Assembly (NCBI RefSeq): GCF_023734775.1
Contig: NZ_AP025732.1
Span: forward strand, 1,426,001 to 1,490,000
Direction: 5' to 3'
DNA length: 64,000 nucleotides
Origin: Nostoc cf. commune SO-36
GTDB taxonomy: Bacteria > Cyanobacteriota > Cyanobacteriia > Cyanobacteriales > Nostocaceae
The position numbers and the translations under genes are program-made. The notes under the pieces were generated by a model. That model worked only from the letters and a program-made list of their open reading frames with translations, made no database searches and had not been told where the DNA came from. This document shows, piece after piece, positions 19,555 to 29,527 of this stretch (position 1 is the first letter of the stretch; every line of letters starts with the position of its first letter).

Positions 19555-20502
19555 TTGAACCAAGCGACGCTGCACCAATTAAAGGTGTTCGAGGCGGCGG
19601 CACGGCACAGTAGCTTTACTCGTGCTGCGGAGGAATTGTTTCTCACTCAACCTACCGTTTCTATGCAGATCAAGCAACTTACAAAAACGGTAGGGTTGCC
19701 ATTATTTGAGCAAGTGGGAAAGCGGTTGTATCTGACGGAAGCCGGACGCGAATTATTTGCCACTTGTCGGCAGATTTTTGAGAATATAGCCCAGTATGAA
19801 ATGAAGGTGGCAGATTTAAAAGGGCTAAAACAGGGGCAATTACGCTTGGCAGTGATTACAACAGCAAAATATTTTATTCCACGTTTGTTAGGGCCCTTTT
19901 GCGAACTTTATCCAGGGATTGATATATCGCTGCAAGTCACAAATCACGAACAAATTTTGGAACGGATGAGTCAGAATCTGGACGACTTGTATATTATGAG
20001 TCAAATTCCAGACAATATGGATGTAACTTGTCAACCATTTTTAGAAAACCCCTTGATAGTCTTTGCGCCGACTAATCATCCGTTAGCCAAAGAAAAAAAT
20101 ATTCCTATACAAAGCCTGTCTAACGAACCTTTTATCATGCGGGAACCAGGTTCAGGAACTCGTCGCGCTGTCCAAAAGCTATTTGAAGAACAAGGGGTGG
20201 CGGTAAAAGTCAAGCTAGAATTGGGAAGTAACGAAGCAATTAAACAAGCGATCGCAGGTGGTTTAGGTATTTCTGTTTTATCGCGTCATACCTTACTATC
20301 AGACAGTTCAGAGTTTAGTATTTTAGATGTACAACATTTCCCGATTCAGCGACATTGGTACATGGTTTATCCATCTGGCAAGCAGCTATCTATCGTCGCT
20401 CGTGCCTATTATGAATATCTACTAGCTGCGGCAAAAAATATTGTCGAGCAAAATTCTCATACTACTTCACTACCCTTGAACCAACTCACGGGTAATTCGT
20501 AA
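19555..20502 (+). CDS. LysR-type regulator of the CmpR/NdhR/RbcR group
   Basis: A 315-residue DNA-binding activator or repressor. The start is a TTG (19555), with AGGAG eight bases upstream. Residues 1-60 form the winged helix-turn-helix (LHQLKVFEAAARHSSFTRAAEELFLTQPTVSMQIKQL). The C-terminal co-inducer domain contains LRLAVITTAKYFIPRLLGPFC and SLSNEPFIMREPGSGTRRAVQKLFEEQG, sequences typical of cyanobacterial carbon regulators that sense 2-phosphoglycolate, RuBP or 2-oxoglutarate. Its place directly after the ccm genes suggests control of inorganic carbon genes. Which of CmpR, NdhR or RbcR it matches best cannot be decided here. Confidence 0.88.
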   Translation: MNQATLHQLKVFEAAARHSSFTRAAEELFLTQPTVSMQIKQLTKTVGLPLFEQVGKRLYLTEAGRELFATCRQIFENIAQYEMKVADLKGLKQGQLRLAVITTAKYFIPRLLGPFCELYPGIDISLQVTNHEQILERMSQNLDDLYIMSQIPDNMDVTCQPFLENPLIVFAPTNHPLAKEKNIPIQSLSNEPFIMREPGSGTRRAVQKLFEEQGVAVKVKLELGSNEAIKQAIAGGLGISVLSRHTLLSDSSEFSILDVQHFPIQRHWYMVYPSGKQLSIVARAYYEYLLAAAKNIVEQNSHTTSLPLNQLTGNS

Positions 20503-20514
20503 TTACGAATTACC
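20491..20514. repeat. Perfect 24-bp palindrome over the LysR stop codon
   Basis: Each half is GGTAATTCGTAA and its exact complement, flanked by CCTTGA/TCAAGG. It spans the TAA of the LysR gene. Similar AATTCGTAATTACG palindromes are dispersed in Nostoc-type genomes (general knowledge). It may act as a terminator hairpin. Confidence 0.6.
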
Positions 20515-20590
20515 TCAAGGGGTTGACGGTTAGACCGGGAAACATTGACAATTAACCAGCATAATCATTAAAAATGGGGGAAAACTGGCA

Positions 20591-22222
20591 GTGGTTAACC
20601 CGGAAATACCGACTTGGCGCAAAACAGTACAAAGCGAGATTGTAGCTGTTACCGTGTATTCTGACAGAGCATTGGTTACACGACGGGGTGTAGTTGATTT
20701 AACAGGAATTGAACAGGAATTAGTAATTGCCCCAGTGCCAATGACTCTAGAAACTGAGTCTATCAGGGTTAGCGGTAAAGGTACAGTAGAAGTGCGCTTG
20801 CTGGGGGTTAGTAGCGATCGCATTTACACTACTGAGCCTGTAGCCGAGCGAGTAGCACATTTGACAAGGCAAATTCAGCAATTAGAAGCTGAAAAACGCC
20901 ACCTGCAAGCCCAAGTGGATGCTTTGGCATTGCAGTCTAGCTTTATCGCCGGCTTACGTGAAAAAACAGAAGAACCCTTTGCACAAAGTTTGTCTCGGAA
21001 AAATCTCAGCCTTAGCGAAACTTTAGATTTCTTAAACTTTCTCGGAAGCCAGTATAGTGAGTATGCGATCGCATCTGGAGAGTGCAAAACCCAACAGGAG
21101 GAATTAAACAAACAACTGCAAGCACTCCACACCTCGTTGCAAATAATTCAAACACCCCATCCCAAAGAGAGTTTTAGTTTAGTTGTAGCCGTTGAAGTAG
21201 CGGGTGAAGGCGAATTTGAATTAGAGGTATCCTACATAGTGAATCGCGCTAGTTGGACTCCGCTATATGACTTACGGTTTAGTACTACCAGCGATATCGT
21301 ACATCTGAGTTACCTTGCAGAAATCACTCAAAGCACTGGCGAAGATTGGATTGGTGCAAATCTCACCCTTTCTACCGCTAAACCGGGATTAGGTACACTT
21401 CCACCCAAACTTGAACCCTGGTATATTGATGCGCCACGTCCACAAATGTTACGAGGACGACAATTTGCTGCCCAGCCACCACTGCTGCCTAGCATAGTAG
21501 AACCGCCTGCTTCTGCTGCCAGAACTGATTGGCAAGAAGAAGACGAAGTTGCCGAGGATATTCTTATCCCAGCAGAAACCATTACAGCAGAAGTATCCAA
21601 AAAAGGCAGCGTAGTTACCTTTAAATTAAATAGTGGTGGTAACATCCCTAGTGATGGCGCACCCCATAAAACTACAATTTTTAACGATGATTATCCTTGT
21701 AGCTTTGATTATGTGGCAATGCCGCGCTTAGTAAGCTTTGCTTATCTACAAGCTAATGTGAAAAATAGTCCCAACGGTGCGACTTTGTTATCGGGCAAAG
21801 CTAATATTTTCCGTGACAACGTTTTTGTCGGTACTACTGGCTTAGAGAATATTGCACCAGGACAAGAATTCAAACTGAACTTAGGAATTGATGAAGGTTT
21901 AAAAATAGAGCGCGATTTAGTTGAGCGTCTGGTAGATAAAAGATTAATTAGTAACCAGCGCCGGATTACTTATAGTTATCGGTTGATAATTACTAACTTA
22001 CTAGAGAAAGAAGTAAATCTGAAAGTAACTGAACAATTGCCAGTTAGCCGCAACGAGCAAATTAAAGTGCGCCTCAGTCGCAGCAACCCACAAATTCAAC
22101 TTGGTGAAATGGGAATTTTAGAATGGCTGTTAACTCTTCCACCCCAAGAGCGACGAGAGATATATTACCAGTTTAATCTTGAACATCCGCCTGATTTAAT
22201 GGTAGTTGGGTTAGATATTTAA
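20591..22222 (+). CDS. Mucoidy inhibitor MuiA family protein (DUF4140/DUF4139)
   Basis: A 543-residue protein of unknown biochemical role. Residues 15-110 match the DUF4140 N-terminal domain (VTVYSDRALVTRRGVVDL). A coiled coil lies at about 95-190 (RVAHLTRQIQQLEAEKRHLQAQVDAL). The DUF4139 C-terminal domain begins at about 205 (YIVNRASWTPLYDLRFS, LTLSTAKPG) and ends LEHPPDLMVVGLDI. The start is GTG 20591. No signal peptide or membrane segment is seen. The family was named for a mucoidy phenotype in proteobacteria; its role in cyanobacteria is not known. Confidence 0.82.
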   Translation: MVNPEIPTWRKTVQSEIVAVTVYSDRALVTRRGVVDLTGIEQELVIAPVPMTLETESIRVSGKGTVEVRLLGVSSDRIYTTEPVAERVAHLTRQIQQLEAEKRHLQAQVDALALQSSFIAGLREKTEEPFAQSLSRKNLSLSETLDFLNFLGSQYSEYAIASGECKTQQEELNKQLQALHTSLQIIQTPHPKESFSLVVAVEVAGEGEFELEVSYIVNRASWTPLYDLRFSTTSDIVHLSYLAEITQSTGEDWIGANLTLSTAKPGLGTLPPKLEPWYIDAPRPQMLRGRQFAAQPPLLPSIVEPPASAARTDWQEEDEVAEDILIPAETITAEVSKKGSVVTFKLNSGGNIPSDGAPHKTTIFNDDYPCSFDYVAMPRLVSFAYLQANVKNSPNGATLLSGKANIFRDNVFVGTTGLENIAPGQEFKLNLGIDEGLKIERDLVERLVDKRLISNQRRITYSYRLIITNLLEKEVNLKVTEQLPVSRNEQIKVRLSRSNPQIQLGEMGILEWLLTLPPQERREIYYQFNLEHPPDLMVVGLDI

Positions 22223-22316
22223 AAATAAAGTTAGTGTTATGCGTCAATTTTCTCAAAATCTCTTAAATTGGGTGTAAATGCCAGCAAAACCAATCACGTT
22301 TAGGAGAAAACTGACA

Positions 22317-22817
22317 ATGAAACTGCTGGTTAGAGAAGCACAACCGAATGATGCTGTGGCGATTGTTGGCATTCTGAACCCCATTATCGAAGCCGGTCTG
22401 TATACCGCATTTGATACGCCGCTCACAGCCGATGCCGAACGGGAGTATATATTGAATTTTCCCCATCGTGGGGTGTTCCATGTTGCTGTGCGCTTTCCAG
22501 AGCAGACGATTGTTGGCTTTCAAAGTATGGAACCATTTGCGTCCTTTACACATGCCTTTGATCATGTGGGAATCATCGGAACATACGTGGATCTTTTGTA
22601 CCGACGCCAAGGGATTGGCAAAAGTCTGTTTGAGGCTACATTTGAAAGCGCTCGCAGCAAGGGATACGAAAAAATATTAACCTACGTTCGCGCCGATAAC
22701 GCCCCTGCGTTAGCTAGTTATCTCCAGCATGGTTTTCGCATAATTGGGACGGCACAAAGACAAGCCAAGATCAAAGGAACGTATATAGACGAGATCATCA
22801 TTGAACGGTTCTTGTAG
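22317..22817 (+). CDS. GNAT-family N-acetyltransferase
   Basis: A 166-residue acetyltransferase using acetyl-CoA; substrate unknown. The start at 22317 (MKLLVREAQPNDAVAI) is chosen because AGGAG lies ten bases upstream and the sequence opens with the usual beta strand VREAQPNDA. The acetyl-CoA loop is YRRQGIGKSLFEAT (motif A), followed by YVRADNAPALASYLQHGFRIIG (motif B), the pattern seen in phosphinothricin-type acetyltransferases. It stands alone between MuiA and Uma2 genes. Confidence 0.85.
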   Translation: MKLLVREAQPNDAVAIVGILNPIIEAGLYTAFDTPLTADAEREYILNFPHRGVFHVAVRFPEQTIVGFQSMEPFASFTHAFDHVGIIGTYVDLLYRRQGIGKSLFEATFESARSKGYEKILTYVRADNAPALASYLQHGFRIIGTAQRQAKIKGTYIDEIIIERFL

Positions 22818-22862
22818 ATATCACTGCTACGCTAAACTTATAGCACTGAGGCACTTACCGCC

Positions 22863-23531
22863 ATGTCTGTCATCCCAGATTTAGCAACCCCAGAAAATGT
22901 TATATTTCCGCCAGGGGATTTATATAGTGACGAACCGCCTTTGGAAACTGACTTGCATCGGCTACAAATGACACTACTCATCCAATGCTTAGAGTGGTTG
23001 TGGCGAAATCGCAACGACTTTTATGCATCGGGTAATCTCACCATCTATTACAGTCCACGCCAGCGCAAATCAGAAAACTTTCGGGGGCCAGATTTTTTTG
23101 TAGTAATGGGTACTGAACGTAAACCCCGTAAAAGCTGGGTTGTTTGGGAAGAAGATGGCAAATATCCCAATTTAATTATAGAAATTCTCTCAAATAGCAC
23201 AGGCGACACTGACAAGGGCTTAAAAAAACAAATTTACCAAGATATCTTTCGCACACCAGATTACTTCTGGTTTGATCCAGAAACCTTAGAATTTACAGGG
23301 TTTCATTTGCTTGATGGTGAATATCAACCGTTGGAACCAAATCTCCAAGGCTGGTTGTGGAGTCAACAGCTAAGTTTGTATTTAGGGGTTTATCAAAAAA
23401 ATTTACGCTTTTTCACTCCTGAAGCAGAACTAGTTCCGACACCGGAAGAAGTTGCACAACAAGAAAAACAACGCAGCGATCGCTTGGCAGCAAAATTGCG
23501 AGAATTAAATATAGATCCAGATACCATTTAA
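22863..23531 (+). CDS. Uma2-family (DUF820) restriction-endonuclease-like protein
   Basis: A 222-residue member of a family expanded greatly in cyanobacteria, with a PD-(D/E)XK nuclease fold and unknown function. Seen: FRGPDFFVVMG, PNLIIEILSNSTGDTDKGLKKQIYQDIFRTPDYFWFDPET (the E-x-L-S and D-x-x-K-K features), then YLGVYQKNLRFFTPEAELV and the usual coiled-coil tail QQEKQRSDRLAAKLRELNIDPDTI. Complete, unlike the broken paralogue at 8362-9073; the two tails are alike (SDRLAAKLRELNIDP versus ADRLTAQLRSLGIEP). Confidence 0.88.
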   Translation: MSVIPDLATPENVIFPPGDLYSDEPPLETDLHRLQMTLLIQCLEWLWRNRNDFYASGNLTIYYSPRQRKSENFRGPDFFVVMGTERKPRKSWVVWEEDGKYPNLIIEILSNSTGDTDKGLKKQIYQDIFRTPDYFWFDPETLEFTGFHLLDGEYQPLEPNLQGWLWSQQLSLYLGVYQKNLRFFTPEAELVPTPEEVAQQEKQRSDRLAAKLRELNIDPDTI

Positions 23532-23670
23532 CGTCTCGCCCTAGATCGCAAAGACGCGATAAATCGCCGTCTTTACAATAAGCATCTCTTACCCTAACCG
23601 AACCGTATTGAGAGACATCTGGCTTTCGCTGGCTAGAACCGCTTTGCCAGAATCTGCGATCGCTGATAAG

Positions 23671-23778
23671 TCATACCAATTCATGAAAAGCCTGATACAC
23701 ATAGATTTATCGTAGGGGCATGGCATTGCCATGCCCTTACCAGCGTATTTGTATCATTATTAAAGTTAAATGGTATCA
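23671..23778. repeat. MITE-like element with internal hairpin
   Basis: Ends TCATACCAATT (23671) and AAATGGTATCA (about 23768-23778) are inverted. In the middle GGGCATGGCA and TGCCATGCCC form a perfect 10-bp hairpin (23717-23737). No coding potential. Looks like a small non-autonomous element between Uma2 and psb34. Confidence 0.6.
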
Positions 23779-23817
23779 GTCTTAAAAAGACTATAAATAT
23801 TTTCTTGTCAAGCCCTA

Positions 23818-23846
23818 TTGACATTTTGTAACAAAAACGTTAAATT
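23818..23846 (+). promoter_or_regulatory. Likely promoter of psb34
   Basis: TTGACA (23818-23823) and TAAATT (23841-23846) are spaced by 17 bases, a good sigma-70-type match, about 40 bases before the psb34 start. A TTTACATA sequence at 23849-23857 resembles half of an RpaB (HLR1) site. Confidence 0.55.
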
Positions 23847-23885
23847 TGTTTACATAAGATAACAAAACAAAAAAAGAAAAAAATT

Positions 23886-24056
23886 ATGTACACCACCATT
23901 AACGAAGACGGCATTCTCAATAACTACGCAACAGAACCCAAGATTTACTACGCTGAATACCCAGCAATTTGGGAACAACGTAAATACGTTTTACAAGGCC
24001 TTTTTGCAACTTTAATTGTCACCGCTTTGGTTTTAGTTGGTTTTAGCGTTAGCTAA
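23886..24056 (+). CDS. psb34: Psb34-like photosystem II assembly protein (ssl1498 family)
   Basis: A 56-residue protein: a polar N-terminus (MYTTINEDGILNNYATEPKIYYAEYPAI), then WEQRKYVLQG and one membrane helix (LFATLIVTALVLVGFSVS). This layout matches the ssl1498/Psb34 family, a single-helix, HLIP-related subunit found on photosystem II assembly intermediates. Known role: aids hand-over of the CP43-containing complex; that is family knowledge. It is monocistronic, with a consensus promoter upstream and a strong terminator 55 bases downstream. The ribosome binding site is weak (purine-rich AAAGAAAAAAA). The name is from pattern memory, so moderately sure. Confidence 0.8.
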   Translation: MYTTINEDGILNNYATEPKIYYAEYPAIWEQRKYVLQGLFATLIVTALVLVGFSVS

Positions 24057-24110
24057 GATTTTTGGATTTCAGTATCGCTGTATCTCATTGTCATTCATAC
24101 TTCTCTCTGT

Positions 24111-24139
24111 AACCCCGGTTAGTTTCGCCGGGGTTTTTT
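24111..24139 (+). terminator. Intrinsic terminator of psb34
   Basis: AACCCCGG (24111-24118) pairs with CCGGGGTT (24128-24135) across a short loop, followed by a run of T. A textbook factor-independent terminator. Confidence 0.9.
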
Positions 24140-24277
24140 GTGTTGTACGTGTCTCAAACGGCAGTGGTATATTGCGTTGTCAAATAGAAAGCGAGGGAGA
24201 TCACTCCCTCGCATTAGCAAAATCTATACAGCCTAACTGATTTTGAATGTTAAATTTTAGCTGCAATCATTTTTCAG

Positions 24278-27200
24278 CTAGATCACACCAGCAGAGAAAA
24301 CGAAATCATTTGCTGTGAGACTAGTTGATGTAATTCCGACTAATGAAGCCAACTCTGTATTTCCGGTTTTCACTAAGGTGTCACTACCTTGTTGTAATAG
24401 TGTTAAAGCACTAAACTGAGTAACACCAATACCGCCTAGCCCGATTTTATCAATGGCGATCGCAAAATCAGTCACGATGTTCTTGCTAGTTGGTAGACTG
24501 GCATTAGCAATCCAGAATTGGTCAGCACTAGTACCACCACTCAAGCGATTACCGCCCTGTTGACCAGCAAATAGCACATCATCACCATCGCCACCAGATA
24601 GGGAATCATTGATACTGGAGAAGAGTTTGTCATCGCCAGAACCACCGTAGAGACGGTTATTGCTACCGTTACTCGTGAGAGTGTCGTTACCTGAACCGCC
24701 GAAGGATGATTGACGCGAACCTTCAACTACTGTGAGAGTATCAGCACCTGCTGCTCCAAACAAATTATTACTGCCATTGGCTTCGACTACGGTAATTTCA
24801 TCATCACCAGTACCACCATCAGCATTAGTGTTGTTAGCAGGGCCATTTACGCCAATCAAGACTTGATCGTTACCGTCTCCTGTGGACACTGAGGAGTCAC
24901 TACCGGCTAGTACCGTGTCTTCACCGTTTCCAGTCTGGATTGTGTTTCCTTTAGTACCCTCTACAAAGTCTGCTCCGTCACCTGTGAATAAGGTTTTATT
25001 TGGCTCAACGATAATATCATCACTGCTATTAGAGCCAAAATTAATCTCTTCTGCTTGAGGTTGACCTAAGCCAGGAGCAAGATTAAGGGGCTTCTCCAAC
25101 TTCAGCAGTAGAATTTCATTGTTGTCTATGACTGGATTTTGAGGATCATTTCCAGGACGACCTGTAGAGAAGGGATAATTGTTGTCATTAGCTACCAAAA
25201 TGGTATTTTTGTCAACAACTAAAACGTTTTCAATTGTGACAAATGGGAAGTCAAAGGTGGTTTTGCCATCTCCATTCAGGTCGTTGGGGTCTTGGATGTT
25301 TAACAAGTCTGCAACTTCTTCTTTGACTACATAGCCATTAGAATCTGTTTTTGACAAGTCAATTTTGTAGATTCTCTTGAATTGAGCAGCACTTCCTTGA
25401 CCACCATCCCGCTCAATGACTAAGTACTCATTGTCATTAATGACTGCTAAATCACCGATCGCATACGCGGGATTATCCAGCTTGTAGTAAAGTGTATTAT
25501 CGGTGTACTTGCGGCTGGCGATATCAAATTCGTTAATCCGCAACGCACCGGGAGCATCACCTTGAACCGTACCTTCAAGTAGCATATAGAGCTTGGTTTT
25601 GCTGGCGTTGATTGCTCCACCCTCAAAACCTTTGGAACCACCCAAGTTAGCAAAAGCATCTCCTGAGAGAACATCGGGGTTTTGTGGCGATCGCACTAAG
25701 TTATTCTGAGGATCACTCAAGAAATCTCGGACTTTATCACCTGTCTCTGGGAAGTCTGTAAATAGCGCATCTACGCCTAATTGATAGAACTGCTGAAATT
25801 CTAGTTCTGGATTACCTTTGTAATCTGCTGCTAAATATAGGTCTTCATCGCGGAAGGTGTAAGGATGAACCTGTAAACCTGCATTGTGAGCATCTTGAAT
25901 TAAAGTCGTGGGAGGTAACAGCGTTCTGTCAGTATCATTTACTGCACCATCTCCATTGACATCATCTGCCAAACCATCGGTATTAGCATCTGTACTTCTG
26001 ACGCTGACAATTAACCGCTTCCAAGGGCCAATGCCATCAGCATAGGTAGCGATTTCAGCCAAACCTTCTGGAGTCCGTAAATCACCATAAGTCCGGAGGT
26101 CGCCACTGACTTCAAAATCATAAGGCTGAGTCTCTATGATCTCACCGTCTAGCTCAATGCCTGCTGCATCTAGAAGTTGAACCAGGGGAATATCTACACC
26201 TGCATTAGGCATAATGCGATCGTGGAGATCCTTGAGATTACCGACTTCAAAGGATTGGATAAAAATCCGACTGGGATCAGTGAAGTTCTCAGCCTTGAGT
26301 GTATCGATGAGGATTTCACTGGTGTTTCGGTTAATTTTCTCCGTAGTGCCTACATAAGTAGCTTCTTCAGCAGAATAGGTGGGATGCTTTGTTTCAGGAT
26401 AGATGCCAATCTTTTTACCCGTCTCGGCTTCTACTTCCTTAACCAAGTCGATGATTTCGGCGAGGGTGGGAATTTCAAATTGACCATTGAAGGATTGGTC
26501 GCGGAAAGGTACACGCTGTATAGCACCTAAAGTCTTGATTTCTTCTAAAGTAAAGTCTTCAGCAAACCAACCTGTGATTTCTGTTCCATCTAGACTGACT
26601 GTTTTCTTGCGATCGGCAAACTGTGGATACTTGGTAACATCGTAAACGTCTGTGGTTGTATTGCTTAAATTAAGAGTACCATCAGCATTCAAAATTGCCA
26701 AAGCAGGTTCATGGCGAGCAATCAACACGCCATCTTTTGTAACTACTAAGTCTGGCTCAATAAAGTCAGCACCATCTTCAATTGCCCGTCTGTATGCTTC
26801 TAAGGTATGTTCTGGGAGATCGCCACTTGCGCCTCTGTGTCCAATAACTTTCGGTGCTTCTCCATCTAAAGTTTTGAATTGGTCAGGTGTAGCAATGGGA
26901 GCTTCCAACAACTTACCACTGGCATCAAAATGCAGCAGGTAGGGGCCAAACTCTTCTCCAACCCAGATTGTCCCGTCTTTATCAAAGACCAATGACTCGA
27001 CATCAAAGTCTGCACCAGTCAGTAATTCTTCCAGTAGTTCCCTCATTCACAATTTCAAAAGGAACTTTGTTGTTAGGGTCAGACAGTTGGATGTAGTCTA
27101 AAACTTTAACAGTGCCATCGCCATTTTCTGTGCCCTTGAAATTCGGGTCTACACGATTGATTCGTAACAGGAAGTCTTCACTATTATCTTTGCCACCGTA

Positions 27201-29056
27201 GCCATTATCTGACAGGAAGTACAAAGAGTTGCTGTTAGCAAATTGAACACCGCTAAAACCCTGAATTGGCTGTCCAGGGAAAGGCCCGGTTCTGCCATTG
27301 GCTGAAATTTCTGCACCAGAAGCTGGGCCATCACTATAGGTATCAGCAGGTAAAGAAGCAAAACCTACTAACTCAACTTTTGGCTTTATTGAAGCAAACA
27401 TCGTTTGGTAGATGTGGGTTTGATCATTTAAACCCGCAATTCCCGGAATATCGAAACCGTAGTTGTTATAACCTTTACCCACCAAGCTATTTAACACTTC
27501 AGAACCAGCACCTTGGTAGTAAACAGGTACGGGAAGATTGGTGTGAGTTCCCCAACCATACTTGACATTGGGATCAGACCCCAGTAATGTCCAACTTCTG
27601 CTGGAGTATCCAAATTGGTTAATGCTTCCGCACCTTGAGTTTGTACTAAAGTTGGAAAATCACCGTCGAGAGTCAGATAGTGATCGTGGTCAGCTGTCAC
27701 GATTAGTAGATTTTCTTCCCAGCCACCATTGTTATTGATCCAGTCAATTGTAGATCCAACTGCCTTATCGAAGTCCAAAGTGGTGCCGAGCAAGTTGTCC
27801 ATGTTGTTGTCATGGGCAGACCAATCGATATCGCCAGCCTCAACCATTAACCAGAAACCATCGGGGTCTTTTTTTAGCACATCTAACGCAGCATTTGTCA
27901 AGTCATTGAGGGTTGGGTTTTCGTTAACCTCTTTGGCAATGAAAGATGCATCTGTTTCTCCGGGTAACAGTGGACGCGTGGTGTCCACTTCGGCGTTATC
28001 ACCTTGATTAGCGAAAACGCTGAACATATCTAAACCAGTGGTGCTGTAGTCGCCGTTGGCAGAACTTACAGGCAAGTTACCATTTTGACCGCGCGCACCA
28101 TATAGACCGAAAAGGCGATCGCCTTTTTCTGGATCGATTGTCGCCGCAGTTTCAGCTAGTTTCTGGGCAGCATTCTCACCGCGCTCTAAAAAGGTGTAAT
28201 CGTAGAGGTTGTTTGTGGGTTTAGTGCTAAGTTCTGTGTAGGTAGATTGGCTAATGTATTCATTGCTTGTATTCGGCTCAACCTCCGATGGTAGTAAGTC
28301 CCCAGGAGCAGAGAGCGGGTGTCCGCCACCAAGTAATACTGTTGGTTGATAGACACGGAGTTCCTGTTGCAGAATGTTGTCTAATGCCGGATAATCGCCA
28401 TCATACTTATTGCGACGGTTAACGTTGGCAGCAGCAGCACCAGGTGTTGCATGGTCAATAGGAACTGAAGTCACCAAACCAGTAGATTTACCAACTTGGT
28501 TCGCCGTTTTGAGAATTGTTTCTAGAGGATTCTCAAAAATATCAACGCTAATAGCGCTGTTGTAGCTCTTGACCCCAGTGTACAGAGTTGTTGCGGTGTT
28601 TGCCGAGTCAGGATAGCTGTACTTAATATATTCTGGGTCATTACCGGGAGTCCAAGGGTTAACACCACCTCTGGTAGGGTCATAACCTACTAGATTCCCA
28701 ACAGCACCATCACTGACTTTTGCGCCACCTATTGGGGTATTACCTGGGTTAAAAGTTGGATCAAAGGTGAAACCAGGACGAACCTGGCTCTCTCCGGTAA
28801 TGGGATTGGTATCGTCAAGAGCTGAATTAGCAGTGCTAAAAACTCCATTACTACCAGCGATCGTTGTCCCGTAGGTAGTTGCTAAACCGTAGCCTTGGAG
28901 TGTTTGAAAGTTGAGTCCTTGACCCTTACCTTGTGTATAAAAATCACTCAGGTTAGCGCCTGTCTTACCATTTTGAATCTCTTTGTAGATGGACGCAGCA
29001 CGAGCCATTTGCCAGCCCATACCATCCCCAATCATAAGAATGACGTTCTTAGCCAT
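24278..29056 (-). CDS. RTX fusion: PhoA-type alkaline phosphatase + phytase-like propeller + glycerophosphodiesterase (two frameshifts)
   Basis: A giant presumably secreted phosphohydrolase, restored to 1,592 residues. Start ATG 29056 ([15 protein letters not shown]) follows GGGAG. Residues 1-520: alkaline phosphatase with IGDGMG, nucleophile Ser in [24 protein letters not shown] and TADHDH. Then the first half of an esterase-like phytase propeller ([49 protein letters not shown]), an inserted GDPD domain ([32 protein letters not shown]), then the second half of the propeller ([38 protein letters not shown]), and finally RTX-type GGxGxDxL repeats. No Sec signal; the RTX C-terminus implies type I secretion. 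Frameshifts: one base missing in CCCC at 27579-27582 and one extra T at 27026; both restore perfect continuity. Confidence 0.88.
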
Positions 29057-29527
29057 GAAAGAGAATCTCCCTGTGTTTAATTGTTGAGATGGTGTTAGCT
29101 CTAGTGAAATCAAAAAAGTAATATGGTGAGGAAAAACTAATAGTTTTTGCTTCAAAGATGTAATTGACTTGTAAGCTTGTTGACTCTGAACTATTAAATA
29201 TCAACCACCATAACTGACATTTCACGAGAGCTTTTAAGTAACAAAAATGACAATGTTAGTTTCACCTTAATTAACTTACACAGCAAAAGTTGTGAAAATA
29301 TTGTGGAATGGTTAACAAACCTTATATTCCAATCTTTTGCTAAATCTATTGCTAAGAACTTGCTGGATGTTTTTGATAATATAAAAAGTTTTTTAAGGAC
29401 TGAAATTATCTATCTTTAGTAAGATGAAAATCTCTAATTTTTGTATATTTTCACAATAAATAATCAGTACAGCTTCATTAACTTTGGCTATGTAATGAAG
29501 CTGTAACAATTAGCTTACGCCAACAGG
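29057..29527. other. Intergenic region between two RTX phosphohydrolase genes
   Basis: About 470 AT-rich bases, holding the promoter of the downstream phosphatase gene (minus strand). I looked for tandem CTTAACCT-like Pho boxes and found only weak single matches. No gene is seen. Confidence 0.55.

Noticed and set aside
24037..24240. 67-codon plus-strand frame after psb34
   Set aside because: It starts inside psb34 and reads through the psb34 terminator hairpin.
29057..29527. Pho box upstream of the alkaline phosphatase fusion
   Set aside because: Only isolated weak matches such as GTTAACCA; no tandem array with regular spacing.
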